Shown in pieces: positions 44,633 through 54,508 of a stretch of 64,000 bases of DNA (positions are counted from its first letter, which is position 1; every line of letters begins with the position of its first letter). This stretch comes from Haliea salexigens DSM 19537 (GTDB lineage: Bacteria > Pseudomonadota > Gammaproteobacteria > Pseudomonadales > Halieaceae): contig NZ_AUHJ01000009.1 in the NCBI RefSeq assembly GCF_000423125.1, forward strand, positions 124,001 through 188,000, in the 5' to 3' direction. The position numbers and the translations under genes were made by a program. The notes below the pieces were generated by a model that was not told where the DNA came from, ran no database searches, and was given only the letters and a program-made list of their open reading frames with translations.

Positions 44633-46693
44633 CTACCAGTGCACGCCCCGCATCACCTGGGAGAACAGCCGCCGTGCCAGCGCCAGCCTTGAGGAGGGCA
44701 GTTCAGCCAGCTCCGCAGCCGCTTCCTCTGCACTCAGGCCCCGGGCCGCCGGTGAATCCGGAAACAGGTCATAGGCCTGGCTGAGAAACGCCTCGGTAAA
44801 GCTCGGCATGGTGGCCTGCGCCACCGCACCGGCAACACCAAGACTGGTGGAGACCTTCTTCGGTCGCGACACAATGGCTTTCATGACAAGGTCCCGCGCC
44901 TGCTCGGGCGAGAGTGTGGGGAAGGCCTTGTACAGCCCCGTGGGGGCAATCATGGGGGTACGCACCAGTGGCATGTGAATGGTGGTGAACTCAATATTGC
45001 AGCGCGTGAACTCGGGTGCCGCGCACAGGCTGAATGCGTCCAGCGCGGCTTTTGAGGCCACGTAGGCCGAAAAGCGCGGCGGGCTGGTGAGCACGCCAAT
45101 GGATGAAATATTGATGACCTGGCCTTGCTCGCGCTGCTCCATGCCGGGCAGGAAGCCCATGATCAGGCGCAGGGCACCAAAGTAATTCAGTTGCATGGTG
45201 CGTTCGAAGTCGTGGAAACGGTCATAGCTGTAGCGCACGGAGCGACGAATGGAGCGGCCCGCATTGTTGATCAGAATATCTGCCCCGCCGAAGTCAGCGG
45301 TCACGTCTGCCACCAGCGTGTCACAGGCATCCAGGTCCGCCACATCACAGGCATAGGCGTGGGCGACACCGCCCTGTTCCTCAATCGCGGCGATGGTCTC
45401 CTCCAGCTTTTCCACCGTACGCGCCACCAGCACCACGCGGGCATCGGCTCGCGCCAATCGCAGTGCACACTCGCGCCCGATACCGGAGGTCGCCCCGGTG
45501 ACCACCACCACCTTGCCCTTGACCCGCTTGCGCAGCGCTGCCAGTGTCGGGCGGCCCACCAGACGATCGAACAGCGTGTCCACGTCTTTCTCCAGGGCAC
45601 CGGCATCCTTGCGCAGAAAGTGCAGCCAGTAATCCCAGATAACGGGGGCATACTCTTCGAAGGGCGGGCACTGGATAGCGGCGGGTTCAAGCAGCGCCCG
45701 TGTCCGTGTGGAGTCGAAGTGCGTGGGATAATTGATGTAGGCCACCACCTGCGGCGGAATACCCATCTGGGCAATCAAGCGCTCGCCCAGCTTGCGTACA
45801 GGCCCCAGATGGCCGATTCCCTTGCCAGCCAACCGGGTGGCGGAGTCCAGCAGGGAAGCATCGACCGCACGCAGCTTCGGCCCATGCGACACCCGCATGA
45901 GTGTTTTCAGCAGGTCGCCCACGCGAATGCCATCGGGGTCGGTGAGGAAGAAGCATTCACGATCATGACCCGGCAGGTGGGCGAGATGATCCATGGCCGC
46001 CACCACATAATCGACCGGCACGATATTCAGCAACCCCGCCTTGTTCATCAACAGTGGCAGCCCCTCGGGCACGACTTTGCTCAGGCTGCGGAGCGTCTCG
46101 AAAAAGTAGTAGGGGCCATCGACCTTGTCCATTTCCCCGGTTACCGAGTGCCCCACCACCATGCCCGGACGATAGATCCGCCATTTGAGACGCTTCTCGG
46201 CACGCACGATGCCCTCGGACTCGTGCTTGGTCTGAAAGTAGGGGTGGTCCAGGGCCCCCGCCTCCTCGAACATATCCTCAGTGAAGGTGCCTTCATAAAG
46301 CCCGGCCGCCGCGATGGAACTGACCTGGTGAAAGCAGCCGGTTTTCAGCGCCTTCGCCAACACCAATGCCTGGCGTGTGCCCTCGACATTGCTCTTGCGC
46401 TGGCTCTCGGCGCTGGCCTGCATGTCGTAAATGGCCGCGAGGTGAAAAAAGTGGTCTATCTTGCCCGCGTGCTGGCGTATCCAGGCGGCCTTCACGCCCA
46501 GGCGTGGCTCGCTGAGGTCGCCCTCCACCGCGACCACCTGACGCCGGTTTGCCCCCCAGAGCTCGCGTAGCCCATCCACTTTTGCCAGGGAACCGGGCCG
46601 CACCAGCAGGTAGACACGCCCACCACGATCCAGCAGCCGTGGCACCAGAAAACGACCGATAAACCCGGTACCGCCGGTAACAAAATAGTTCAT
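44633..46693 (-). CDS. Two-domain fatty acyl-CoA reductase (alcohol-forming, Maqu_2507 type)
   Basis: 686 residues with two Rossmann domains. The first (extended SDR) has MNYFVTGGTGFIGRFL, the catalytic YFQTK and RIYRPGMVVGHS; the second (classical SDR, from about residue 395) has VVTGATSGIGRE, NNAGRSIRRS and SAYVASK. The order and motifs match the Marinobacter Maqu_2507 enzyme, which reduces fatty acyl-CoA to the fatty alcohol with NADPH, as I recall its sequence. The alcohol could feed wax ester synthesis; no wax ester synthase lies in the window. The second domain also resembles plain SDRs, so a ketoreductase role is not excluded. AGGGAGAA precedes the ATG; the MFS gene follows 11 bases after the stop. 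Confidence 0.87.
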   Translation of the reverse strand: MNYFVTGGTGFIGRFLVPRLLDRGGRVYLLVRPGSLAKVDGLRELWGANRRQVVAVEGDLSEPRLGVKAAWIRQHAGKIDHFFHLAAIYDMQASAESQRKSNVEGTRQALVLAKALKTGCFHQVSSIAAAGLYEGTFTEDMFEEAGALDHPYFQTKHESEGIVRAEKRLKWRIYRPGMVVGHSVTGEMDKVDGPYYFFETLRSLSKVVPEGLPLLMNKAGLLNIVPVDYVVAAMDHLAHLPGHDRECFFLTDPDGIRVGDLLKTLMRVSHGPKLRAVDASLLDSATRLAGKGIGHLGPVRKLGERLIAQMGIPPQVVAYINYPTHFDSTRTRALLEPAAIQCPPFEEYAPVIWDYWLHFLRKDAGALEKDVDTLFDRLVGRPTLAALRKRVKGKVVVVTGATSGIGRECALRLARADARVVLVARTVEKLEETIAAIEEQGGVAHAYACDVADLDACDTLVADVTADFGGADILINNAGRSIRRSVRYSYDRFHDFERTMQLNYFGALRLIMGFLPGMEQREQGQVINISSIGVLTSPPRFSAYVASKAALDAFSLCAAPEFTRCNIEFTTIHMPLVRTPMIAPTGLYKAFPTLSPEQARDLVMKAIVSRPKKVSTSLGVAGAVAQATMPSFTEAFLSQAYDLFPDSPAARGLSAEEAAAELAELPSSRLALARRLFSQVMRGVHW

Positions 46694-46775
46694 GCCGTTC
46701 TCCCTACTCTATCGTTATGCCGATACAGTACTGAGAAAGCGTGCCCGTGTCACCGCAGGGCACAACGCCGCGGCA

Positions 46776-48530
46776 CTAGATCACCCAGTCGTGGGGGCGG
46801 TCGCCGCGGGCAGCATCCTCCTCTGCCATCACATGCTGCACCGCGTGGTGCTGGGAAAGAAAGACTTTGCCCGTGAGGTCGTGCAGGAAGTGGGTGTGCC
46901 GCAATACGTCCATGACCGGACCCTTGACCTCGGAGAGATGCAGCACGATATCGCGTTCCGCGAGCTGCCGGTTGATAGACTCCAGTGCCTCCAGTGCACT
47001 GAGGTCGATTTCATTCACCGCCGTGCACATGAGGATCACGTGGCGAACTTCGGGGCGCTGGTCGAGAAGTGCATATATGCTCGACTCGACAAAACTGGCA
47101 TTGGCGAAATACAGGCTCTCGTCGATGCGCAATGACAGTATGTCACCGCGGGTGATGACCTCGTGTCTATCCACATTGCGGTAGTGCTCGGTGCCGGGCA
47201 CCTCACCCACCACCGCCATGTGCGGCCGCGAGGTCTTGTAAAGGTGCAGCGCCAGCGAGGCCAGCACCCCGCAGGCGACACCGGTTTCCACGCCCACCGC
47301 AAGGGTGACAAACAAAGTAATCGCCACAGCCGCGAAGTCCGACACGCCGTAATCCCAGGTGCGGCGCAGAATGGAGAAATCCACCAACGACAGTACCGCC
47401 ACGATAATGGTTGCCGCCAGCGTCGCCTTGGGCAGGTAGGCGAGATAGGGGGTGAAAAACAATGCCGTGAGGCCGATACCCAGCGCGGTCAGCATGCCGG
47501 CGGCCGGCGTTGCGGCACCGGCATCAAAATTGACGATGGAGCGCGCAAAACCGCCGGTGACCGGATAACCGCCGGACACCGCTGCAGCAATATTCGATGC
47601 CCCGAGCCCGATCAGCTCCTGATCGGGCACAATGCGCTGCCGTCGACGCGCGGCCAGCGTGTGACCCACCGAGACCGACTCGACAAAACCGATAATGGAA
47701 ATGAGCAGCGCCGAAACCGCCAGCTCGCGCCACGCAGGATTCAAAAGCGGCGGCAGATCAAAGCCCGGTAACCCCGCCGGCACGTGACCTACCAGGGCAA
47801 CCCCCTGCGCCTGCAGGTCGAACCCCCAGGCCACAACGCTGGTGCCAATCACGGCAAAGACTGGCCCGGTGCGCGTCAGCATGCCGGCCCAGTAGTCGGG
47901 CATGCCCGCTTTTTGCAACAGGGGCTTCAGCCCGCTGCGCACCCAGAACAGGAACAGCAGGGTACACCCGCCCACCAGTACGGTAGGCAGGTGCACCAGC
48001 GGCAGCTGCTCCCAGAGTTGCTGCGCCAGCTGTGGCAGGTTCTCACCCCGCCCCCGAATGCCCAGCACATGGCCCAGCTGACTGACCGCGATAATCACAC
48101 CCGATGCGGTGATAAAACCGGCGATCACCGGGTGAGACAGAAAGCTGGCCAGAAAGCCCATGCGCAGCAGGCCGAACAGCAGCAGCATCGCCCCGGACAT
48201 CAACGCCAACAGGATTGCGGCGTCGATATAGGCCAGGCTCCCGGCGTCGGCGACCTGGCTGACTGCCGTTGCGGTCATCAAAGACACCACTGCCACAGGC
48301 CCCACCGACAAGGTGGTACTGGTGCCGAACAGCCCGTAGGCAATGAGCGGCAGCATACTGGCATACAGGCCCATTTCGGCGGGCAGGCCCGCCAGCATGG
48401 CGTAAGCCAGCGACTGCGGAATCAGCATGACTGTCACGATAACCGCCGCCAGGCCGTCGCTGGCAAAACTCTCGCGGTTGTAGCGTCGCCCCCAATCCAG
48501 CAGCGGCAGATAGCGCTTTAATTCCTGCAA
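46776..48530 (-). CDS. SulP family anion transporter with STAS domain
   Basis: 584 residues: ten to twelve membrane helices starting SDGLAAVIVTVMLIPQSLAYAMLAGLPAEMGLYAS, the signature of SulP transporters, and a C-terminal STAS domain (about residues 445-560, HVILMCTAVNEIDLSALEALESI). The start is a TTG whose ribosome site (GAGGGT) overlaps the stop of the upstream oxidoreductase gene, a four-base gap, so it is the third gene of the sulfide oxidation operon. Import or export of sulfate, sulfite or thiosulfate is likely from family and position. Confidence 0.88.
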   Translation of the reverse strand: MQELKRYLPLLDWGRRYNRESFASDGLAAVIVTVMLIPQSLAYAMLAGLPAEMGLYASMLPLIAYGLFGTSTTLSVGPVAVVSLMTATAVSQVADAGSLAYIDAAILLALMSGAMLLLFGLLRMGFLASFLSHPVIAGFITASGVIIAVSQLGHVLGIRGRGENLPQLAQQLWEQLPLVHLPTVLVGGCTLLFLFWVRSGLKPLLQKAGMPDYWAGMLTRTGPVFAVIGTSVVAWGFDLQAQGVALVGHVPAGLPGFDLPPLLNPAWRELAVSALLISIIGFVESVSVGHTLAARRRQRIVPDQELIGLGASNIAAAVSGGYPVTGGFARSIVNFDAGAATPAAGMLTALGIGLTALFFTPYLAYLPKATLAATIIVAVLSLVDFSILRRTWDYGVSDFAAVAITLFVTLAVGVETGVACGVLASLALHLYKTSRPHMAVVGEVPGTEHYRNVDRHEVITRGDILSLRIDESLYFANASFVESSIYALLDQRPEVRHVILMCTAVNEIDLSALEALESINRQLAERDIVLHLSEVKGPVMDVLRHTHFLHDLTGKVFLSQHHAVQHVMAEEDAARGDRPHDWVI

Positions 48531-48534
48531 TGTG

Positions 48535-50208
48535 TTAACCCTCGCCGATCACCGGCTTTGCCAGCCACTCCCTGCCACGCAGCATTGCTTTCCAGTAGAT
48601 CGGCGGCAACAGGCGCTCCTTCAGGAACCAGGCGGCGCGACTGGGCTTGCGGCCATCCAGCAGCCACGCGGGCATACTCGGCAACAGTTTGCCGCCGTAA
48701 CCGAACTCCGCCAGCACGATCTTGCCTCGTTCCACGGTGAGGGGGCAAGAGCCGTATCCATTGTAGTGCGCCACCCCCGTGGCCCGCCCGCTATCTACCA
48801 GCAGGTTGTTGGCCACGATGGGGGCCTGCATACGCGCTGCCGCCGCGGTTTTGGCGTTGGGTGCGTTCATCACGTCACCCAGCGCCCAGATGTTGTCAAA
48901 GCGCTTGTGTCGCAGCGTGGTTTGATCCACGTCCACCCACCCCGCTTCGTCCGCCAGTGCGCTGGCACGAATGAAATCCGGCGCCGTCTGCGGGGGCACC
49001 ACGTGAATCATGTCAAATTCGCGCTCCACTTCACGCTTGGCGCCGTCGCTGTCTGTCGCCTCGAATACGGCCCGGCGCGAATCGCCATCAATACGCAGCA
49101 GGCGATGACTGAAGTTGAGGCGCGCATCGTAGCGCTTCACGTAGTCCATAAGCGCCGGCACATAGTCGGGCACACCGAAGAGGACTGCACCGGCGTTGTA
49201 GAACTCCACCTCGATGTCCTGCAGGCACTTCTGGCGCAACCAGTAGTCCGCCGACAGGTACATCGCCTTCTGTGGCGCTCCGGCGCACTTTATCGGCATA
49301 GGCGGTTGTGTGAACAAGGCCCGCCCGCCCTTGAGCTTCTGTACCAGCTGCCAGGTGTAGGGGGCCAGGTCAAAGCGATAGTTGGAGGTGACTCCGTTGC
49401 GCCCCAGGCTTTCTGCCAGCCCCGGAATCGCGTCCCAGTCGAGCTTGATGCCCGCAGCCACCACCAGCCGGCGATAGCGTATGACGCGACACCCTTCCAG
49501 CACCACCGCGTTGTGAGCCGGGTCGAAGGCCGCCACTGCCGCCTTGATCCAGTCAGCCCCGCGAGGAATCAACGACGCCATGGTGCGCGCTGTGGTCGCC
49601 GGCTGGAAAATCCCTGCCCCCACAAAGGTCCAACCGGGCTGGTAGTAATGAATGTCCGCCGGGTCGATGATGGCAACCGACAACGTCTTGTCGCGGCTCA
49701 ACAGACTGGAGGCGCAGGCAATACCCCCTGCCCCCGCCCCCACAATCACCACGTCATATTCGGCGAGCACCAGGCCGCCGTGCCCCTCGCCATCACCGGC
49801 CACCCGGGCCACCACGCTACTCATGTCATAACCGGCTTCTCGACCCCGCCGCACGATGTCGGCCGGAGAAAGCCCGCTGCGCGCCCGCGACAGGGCCCAC
49901 AGCGTCGTGGAGCGCATGCCGGTGCGACAGTAAGCGTGCACCCTACCCTCTATCGCGTCGAGCAGCTGACCGAACTCGCGTGCCTCGGCATCGGACACCT
50001 TGCCCGCCGCCACGGGCAGGTAGTGTGCCTGCATCCCCGCCACCTCCGCGGCGCGCTGCACCTCGGCATAGGCCGGCTGGTCAGCACCCTCGCCATCAGG
50101 GCGGTTGCAGATGATGTGCTGCACGCCGCGTGCCGCCAGGTCGGCGAGTTCATCGGGCGTTATCTGCGCCGACACGCTCAGCTGTTCGTCCAGTGTACGA
50201 ATATCCAT
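48535..50208 (-). CDS. FAD-dependent sulfide:quinone oxidoreductase-like protein with N-terminal tyrosine-phosphatase-like (DUF442) domain
   Basis: 557 residues. Residues 1-110 are a DUF442/Blh-type domain with a CX5R loop (CRTGMRS) like dual-specificity phosphatases. From about residue 150 a pyridine-nucleotide-disulfide oxidoreductase follows: VVIVGAGAGGIACASSLL for FAD, YYQPGWTFVGAG and IKCAGAPQKAMYLSADYW with the Cys expected in sulfide:quinone oxidoreductases, and NIWALGDVMNAPNAKTAAAA. It should oxidise sulfide to persulfide/polysulfide at the membrane. It lies 23 bases after the persulfide dioxygenase gene. The phosphatase-like domain probably handles a persulfide or acts as a sulfur carrier rather than removing phosphate. 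Confidence 0.88.
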   Translation of the reverse strand: MDIRTLDEQLSVSAQITPDELADLAARGVQHIICNRPDGEGADQPAYAEVQRAAEVAGMQAHYLPVAAGKVSDAEAREFGQLLDAIEGRVHAYCRTGMRSTTLWALSRARSGLSPADIVRRGREAGYDMSSVVARVAGDGEGHGGLVLAEYDVVIVGAGAGGIACASSLLSRDKTLSVAIIDPADIHYYQPGWTFVGAGIFQPATTARTMASLIPRGADWIKAAVAAFDPAHNAVVLEGCRVIRYRRLVVAAGIKLDWDAIPGLAESLGRNGVTSNYRFDLAPYTWQLVQKLKGGRALFTQPPMPIKCAGAPQKAMYLSADYWLRQKCLQDIEVEFYNAGAVLFGVPDYVPALMDYVKRYDARLNFSHRLLRIDGDSRRAVFEATDSDGAKREVEREFDMIHVVPPQTAPDFIRASALADEAGWVDVDQTTLRHKRFDNIWALGDVMNAPNAKTAAAARMQAPIVANNLLVDSGRATGVAHYNGYGSCPLTVERGKIVLAEFGYGGKLLPSMPAWLLDGRKPSRAAWFLKERLLPPIYWKAMLRGREWLAKPVIGEG

Positions 50209-50231
50209 GGGGCTTTCCTCAAATACAGTGA

Positions 50232-51128
50232 TCAGAGCGCGTTGATGGGCAACTTCAGGTAAACCGTTGCATTGTCTTCCGCGGCGGGCAGGTGGCCGGC
50301 GCGCATATTCACCTGCAGTGAGGGCAGAATCAGGCGCGGCATATCCAGTGTGGCATCCCGGGCTTCGCGCATGCGCACAAAGTCGTCCTCACTGATGCCG
50401 GTGTGCACATGGATGTTGTCGGCCAGCTCCGCCGCCACGCTGGTCTCATACTCGAGCTCGCGGCCATTGGGCATGTAGTCATGACACATGAACAGACGTG
50501 TCTCGCCGGGCAGTGACAACACGCGCTGAATAGAGCGATACAGCGTGCGTGCATCGCCTCCGGGGAAATCGGCGCGCGCGGTGCCCCCATCCGGCATGAA
50601 CAGGGTGTCACCGACAAAAGCGGCGTCACCCATCACATGCACCATACAGGCTGGCGTATGGCCGGGCGTGTGCATGGCATGACAGGTCATACTGCCCACC
50701 TGGTAGCTGTCACCGTCCGCGAAAAGACGGTCGAATTGCGAACCGTCGCGTGCGAAGTCAGCGCCTGCATTGAAGACGCTGCCAAAGGTTTCCTGCACGG
50801 TTACGATATGCTCGCCAATACCGATCTTGCCGCCGAGTGCATCCTGCAAGTACGGCGCCGCGGACAGGTGATCCGCATGCACGTGGGTCTCGATGATCCA
50901 CTCCAGTGACAGCCCGTGCTGGCGGATGTAGTCGAGAATGCGATCGGCACTGGTGGTACTGATGCGGCCGGCTGCGTAGTCTATATCCAGCACCGAGTCG
51001 ACCACCGCGCAGGCGGTGCTTGCCGGATCGCGCACCACATAGGAAAACGTATTGGTATCGGCATCGAAAAAAGGCACCACTTCCGGCCGGCATTGCAGTT
51101 CCACCTGAAAATTGACCGTTGCTTGCAT
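50232..51128 (-). CDS. Persulfide dioxygenase-like metallo-beta-lactamase protein
   Basis: 298 residues from the ATG at 51128 (GAGGTGG seven bases upstream). The iron-binding MBL motif THVHADHLSAA, the later His in HTPGHTPACMVHV, Asp in FVGDTLFMPDGG and a terminal His in RLFMCHDYMPNG are all present, and the longer C-terminal part (YETSVAAELADNIHVHTGISEDDFVRMREARDATLDMPRLI) is typical of the bacterial Blh/ETHE1-type persulfide dioxygenases. It converts glutathione persulfide to sulfite. It is first in the operon with the quinone oxidoreductase and SulP, under a perfect sigma-54 promoter. Confidence 0.91.
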   Translation of the reverse strand: MQATVNFQVELQCRPEVVPFFDADTNTFSYVVRDPASTACAVVDSVLDIDYAAGRISTTSADRILDYIRQHGLSLEWIIETHVHADHLSAAPYLQDALGGKIGIGEHIVTVQETFGSVFNAGADFARDGSQFDRLFADGDSYQVGSMTCHAMHTPGHTPACMVHVMGDAAFVGDTLFMPDGGTARADFPGGDARTLYRSIQRVLSLPGETRLFMCHDYMPNGRELEYETSVAAELADNIHVHTGISEDDFVRMREARDATLDMPRLILPSLQVNMRAGHLPAAEDNATVYLKLPINAL

Positions 51129-51174
51129 GACATCCACCTCACTGATTACGGGTATAGGGCTTGTGAGGTAATAC

Positions 51175-51191
51175 AGCAATGCTCGTGCCAA
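51175..51191 (-). promoter_or_regulatory. Consensus sigma-54 promoter of the sulfide oxidation operon
   Basis: The minus strand reads TTGGCACGAGCATTGCT, matching every specified position of YTGGCACGRNNNTTGCW with GG and GC ten bases apart. The start should be near 51164, 36 bases before the persulfide dioxygenase gene. The sigma-54 activator FisR is encoded divergently 143 bases away. Confidence 0.92.
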
Positions 51192-51277
51192 GCCACGAGG
51201 CAGTCATCCGGAATTCTATAACTCATTGTTTATTATGGTTATTAATTACAAAAGGCTGGCCGGGCAAAAACTGCGAC

Positions 51278-51289
51278 TGGCCTTGGCCA
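51278..51289. promoter_or_regulatory. Candidate FisR enhancer palindrome TGGCC-TT-GGCCA
   Basis: A perfect five-base inverted repeat in the fisR/persulfide dioxygenase gap, about 90-100 bases upstream of the -24 element, the usual place for an NtrC-type activator. A related TGGCC lies at 51257-51261. Assignment is positional. Confidence 0.4.
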
Positions 51290-51333
51290 ACCCAACTCTG
51301 TCAATATTGGCAAAATAGCTTGCCGGAAATGAC

Positions 51334-52653
51334 ATGAGCGAACTGATCGCTACCGATACCGACCGCGCACTGGCCCGCATGCTGGAGGGCTACGACTGCC
51401 CCGCCATTCTGGTCACCCCGGAATACCGTATTCTGGCAACCAACAGTGCCTACCGGGAGAGCTTCGGCGAGTTGGACGCCGCTACCCCGGCCCACTGTTT
51501 TGAGGTATCACACGGCTACCAGGTACCCTGCGACCAGGCAGGAGAAAGCTGTCCACTGGCCGCGGCCCGGGCGAGTGGCAAGAAAGAGCGGGTACTACAC
51601 GTGCACCTTTCACCCGAGGGACGCCAGCACGTGGATGTGGCGATGCTCCCCATTCACGATGATGCCGGCGAGCTGCTGTATTTCGTTGAACTGCTGACAC
51701 CGGTCACGGTCGCCAGCGCCGAGCTGAGTACGCGGCAGATGGTGGGCCGCAGCGCCGCGTTCAACGCCCTGGTGCAACTGGTTAATCTGGTGGCGCCGCA
51801 CGAAACCTCCATCCTGCTCTTGGGCGAGTCCGGCACTGGCAAGGAGCTGGCAGCGAGCGCGATTCACCACGCGAGCGCGCGCCGGGAGCGCCCACTGGTG
51901 GCAGTTGAATGCGCCGGCTTGACCGAAACTCTGTTCGAGAGCGAACTGTTCGGGCACGTCCGGGGCGCGTTTACCGGCGCCACACAGGACAAACCCGGGT
52001 TACTGGAATCGGCACAGGGTGGCACACTGTTTCTGGATGAGATTGGCGATGTTCCCCTGGGCATGCAGGTCAAGCTGCTGCGCCTGCTGGAAACGGGCAC
52101 CTGGCGCCCGGTAGGCAGCACAACGCTGCGCCACGCCGACTTTCGCCTTATCTGCGCGACCCACAAGAACCTGGCAGCCATGGTTGACGAGGGCAGCTTC
52201 CGCCGCGACCTCTTCTACCGCATCAACGCCTTCCCCATTCACCTGCCGGCCCTGCGTGAGCGCCGCGAGGACCTGGCCTTGCTCGCCAACTCCATCCTGG
52301 GAAAACTGCGAGACGGGCGCCCCATTCACCTGACAGAGTCTGCCGTGCAACGCCTGCAGCAGGAACCGTTCCCGGGCAACATCCGCGAGCTACGCAACGT
52401 GCTGGAACGGGCCCTGGTGTTTGCCCAGGGCGACATTATCGACCACCGCATCCTGGAACGCTGCATTGGCCAGACGCTGACACCACCGGCGGCGCCAGCC
52501 AGTGCCTGGACCGATCTGCGAACGCAGGAAATACAGTATCTGAAGAGCCTGCTGGCACATTGTGAAGGCGACAAGGCGCGCGCCGCCACCATCGCCGGGA
52601 TCAGTGTACGCAGCCTCTACCGCAAACTCGGACAGACGCTGGCCGATCACTGA
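51334..52653 (+). CDS. fisR: Sulfane-sulfur-sensing sigma-54 activator FisR
   Basis: 439 residues. A PAS-like N-terminal sensor carries Cys55, Cys66 and Cys73; the spacing of 11 and 7 is the same as that of the three sensing cysteines known in FisR of Cupriavidus (53, 64, 71). The AAA+ domain has Walker A GESGTGKE, the sigma-54 loop GAFTGA and FLDEIGD, and a Fis-type helix-turn-helix ends the protein ([18 protein letters not shown]). FisR switches on persulfide dioxygenase and sulfide:quinone oxidoreductase genes when polysulfide appears, and those are exactly the genes read divergently from it here. Its 3' end overlaps the convergent DUF885 gene by seven bases. Confidence 0.93.
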   Translation: MSELIATDTDRALARMLEGYDCPAILVTPEYRILATNSAYRESFGELDAATPAHCFEVSHGYQVPCDQAGESCPLAAARASGKKERVLHVHLSPEGRQHVDVAMLPIHDDAGELLYFVELLTPVTVASAELSTRQMVGRSAAFNALVQLVNLVAPHETSILLLGESGTGKELAASAIHHASARRERPLVAVECAGLTETLFESELFGHVRGAFTGATQDKPGLLESAQGGTLFLDEIGDVPLGMQVKLLRLLETGTWRPVGSTTLRHADFRLICATHKNLAAMVDEGSFRRDLFYRINAFPIHLPALRERREDLALLANSILGKLRDGRPIHLTESAVQRLQQEPFPGNIRELRNVLERALVFAQGDIIDHRILERCIGQTLTPPAAPASAWTDLRTQEIQYLKSLLAHCEGDKARAATIAGISVRSLYRKLGQTLADH

Positions 52654-54410
52654 ACCGCGGCATTGGCGTAGGGATCGGGCCCCCCGGCTGCAACCCATTG
52701 ATCCAGCGTCTGCTCCAGCACCGTCAGCGGCACAGAGCGCAGACCGAGAATGGTGTCGTGGAAATAGCGTTTGTCGAATGACGCTCCCAGCGCCGCCTCG
52801 GCTTCGCCGCGCTTGCGCCGAATCAGCATCTCACCCAACTTGTAGGACAGGGCCTGTGCCGGCCAGGAAATGTAGCGATCGATCTCAGTGGTCAGCTCGT
52901 GCTCGGACAGCGCGGTATTGTCGCGCAAATAGGCCTGGGCGCGCTCGCGGCTCCAGCCGTAGTGATGCAAGCCGGTGTCGATCACCAGACGCGCCGCACG
53001 CCACATTTCATAAGACAGGCGCCCGAAGTGTTCGTAAGGCGTATCGTACACACCCATTTCGATGCCCAGCCACTCGGTATACAAGCCCCACCCTTCCCCG
53101 TAACCCGAGAAGTAGTTGTTGGCCCGAAACTCCGGAATGTCGCCCGGCGCTTCGCGGGCAATCGCCGCCTGCAGGGAGTGCCCCGGCGCGCACTCATGCA
53201 GGGTCAGGGCTGTTAGGGTATACAAAGGCCGCGAGGGCAAGTCGTAAGTATTGAACAGGCAGCTCTCCAGGCCGCCCCGCCCCCCGGTGTAGAACGGCGC
53301 GATGGCGTCCGGTACCGGCAAAATGGTGTAACGCCTGCGGGGCAGGAAACTCAGGTTCGCAGCCAGTTGACCATCCACACGCTTCGCCACCCAGGCAGTG
53401 AAAGCCAGCAACTCGTGGGGCGTTTGCGCATAGAAGCGGGGGTCGGTGCGCAGGAACTGCAGGAACGCCTGCATATCACCATCAAATCCGGTGGAGGCCC
53501 GCACGGCATCCATCTCGGCACGGATACGCGCCACCTCTGCCAGGCCGATCTGGTGGATCTCCTCGGCATTCAGGTCAAGCGTGGTGAAGTTGCGAATCTG
53601 GGCTTGATAGAACGCATCGCCATTGGGCAGGTCGCGCGCCGCCAGCGTCCTGCGCGTGTGCGGCAGGTACTCCTCACGCATGAATCGCAACAGATCCGTA
53701 TAGGCCGGAACAACCGCTGCACTGATGACTTCGCGCGCCTCCGCCTGCAGCTCGCGCTTCAGCGCCTGTGACCACTGCGCAGGCATGGCTGCGATGGGAG
53801 ACCAGAACGGATTATCCTCGCCCGCAGCGAGATAGGCTTCAAGCGATCGCTCCCGCCCTTGCAGGGAGACAAAAGGCACGCTGTAGCCCCGCGCCAGACC
53901 CGCGCGCATATTGGCCTGATGCTCGGCGAAGTACCGCGGCAACTGGGCCAGTCGCTGCACATAGTCGCGGTAGGCCTGCTCCGTCTGGAAGCCCCCCATA
54001 CGCGGGTAAAGCCCACTCCAGAAAAAGGTGTCGGAGTTGAGCGGCGCTTCGTACGTCGCGAAGCGCACCTCATCCGCCAAGGTCGTGACGATTTGCTCAA
54101 AAACAGCGGCATTGACCTTGCCCTCGGCGCTCAATGCAGTGCGTGGTATGGCCGCCAGTTGCGCCAGGCTGTTGTCCCAGTACGTCAACCTGTCCCGCTG
54201 GGTGGCGGCATCGACGTGCGGCAGCGCAGGGCCATCTCGCCAGCCGCCCTGGGCATCACGGACCTGCCCCCACTGCGCCTGTCGCCAGCTGTATTCGGCT
54301 TCATACAAGGCCCGCAGCTGTTCATCCGCGGAAGCGGCTTGCGCCTCCAGCCCTGACACCGACGCCAGCAACACCAACCCACCCAACAGGGCACTGCACG
54401 CATACCTCAT
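52647..54410 (-). CDS. DUF885 family exported metallopeptidase-like protein
   Basis: 587 residues from the ATG at 54410, with a signal peptide ([23 protein letters not shown]). The DUF885 signature is clear: [16 protein letters not shown] (HExxxGH zinc motif), [19 protein letters not shown] and [24 protein letters not shown]. Members are predicted carboxypeptidase-like zinc enzymes; few are characterised. Two adjacent in-frame ATG codons at 54428-54433 are alternative starts but would put an acidic residue ahead of the leader. It stands alone, convergent with fisR. Confidence 0.87.
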   Translation of the reverse strand: MRYACSALLGGLVLLASVSGLEAQAASADEQLRALYEAEYSWRQAQWGQVRDAQGGWRDGPALPHVDAATQRDRLTYWDNSLAQLAAIPRTALSAEGKVNAAVFEQIVTTLADEVRFATYEAPLNSDTFFWSGLYPRMGGFQTEQAYRDYVQRLAQLPRYFAEHQANMRAGLARGYSVPFVSLQGRERSLEAYLAAGEDNPFWSPIAAMPAQWSQALKRELQAEAREVISAAVVPAYTDLLRFMREEYLPHTRRTLAARDLPNGDAFYQAQIRNFTTLDLNAEEIHQIGLAEVARIRAEMDAVRASTGFDGDMQAFLQFLRTDPRFYAQTPHELLAFTAWVAKRVDGQLAANLSFLPRRRYTILPVPDAIAPFYTGGRGGLESCLFNTYDLPSRPLYTLTALTLHECAPGHSLQAAIAREAPGDIPEFRANNYFSGYGEGWGLYTEWLGIEMGVYDTPYEHFGRLSYEMWRAARLVIDTGLHHYGWSRERAQAYLRDNTALSEHELTTEIDRYISWPAQALSYKLGEMLIRRKRGEAEAALGASFDKRYFHDTILGLRSVPLTVLEQTLDQWVAAGGPDPYANAAVQ

Positions 54411-54508
54411 AGCCGCAAGACACTCCATCATTCCACCCACGCGAAAGCCGCATCGTTAGCCAGCCACAGGGTATTGTCAACGCTGCCAACGACACGCCGC
54501 CGCTGACA

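Noticed and set aside
45125-46570. 481-codon plus-strand open frame across the fatty acyl-CoA reductase
   Set aside because: Antisense to a gene with two clear Rossmann domains and catalytic motifs; no protein features of its own.
48532-50262. 576-codon plus-strand open frame across the sulfide:quinone oxidoreductase
   Set aside because: Antisense shadow of a well-supported gene with flavin motifs; the sequence is rich in His, Arg and Gln with no recognisable fold.
51307-51323. TTGGCAAAATAGCTTGCC upstream of fisR as a sigma-54 promoter
   Set aside because: The GG-GC spacing is eleven bases, one too many, and it ends only 11 bases before the start codon; sigma-54 activator genes are usually read from other promoters.
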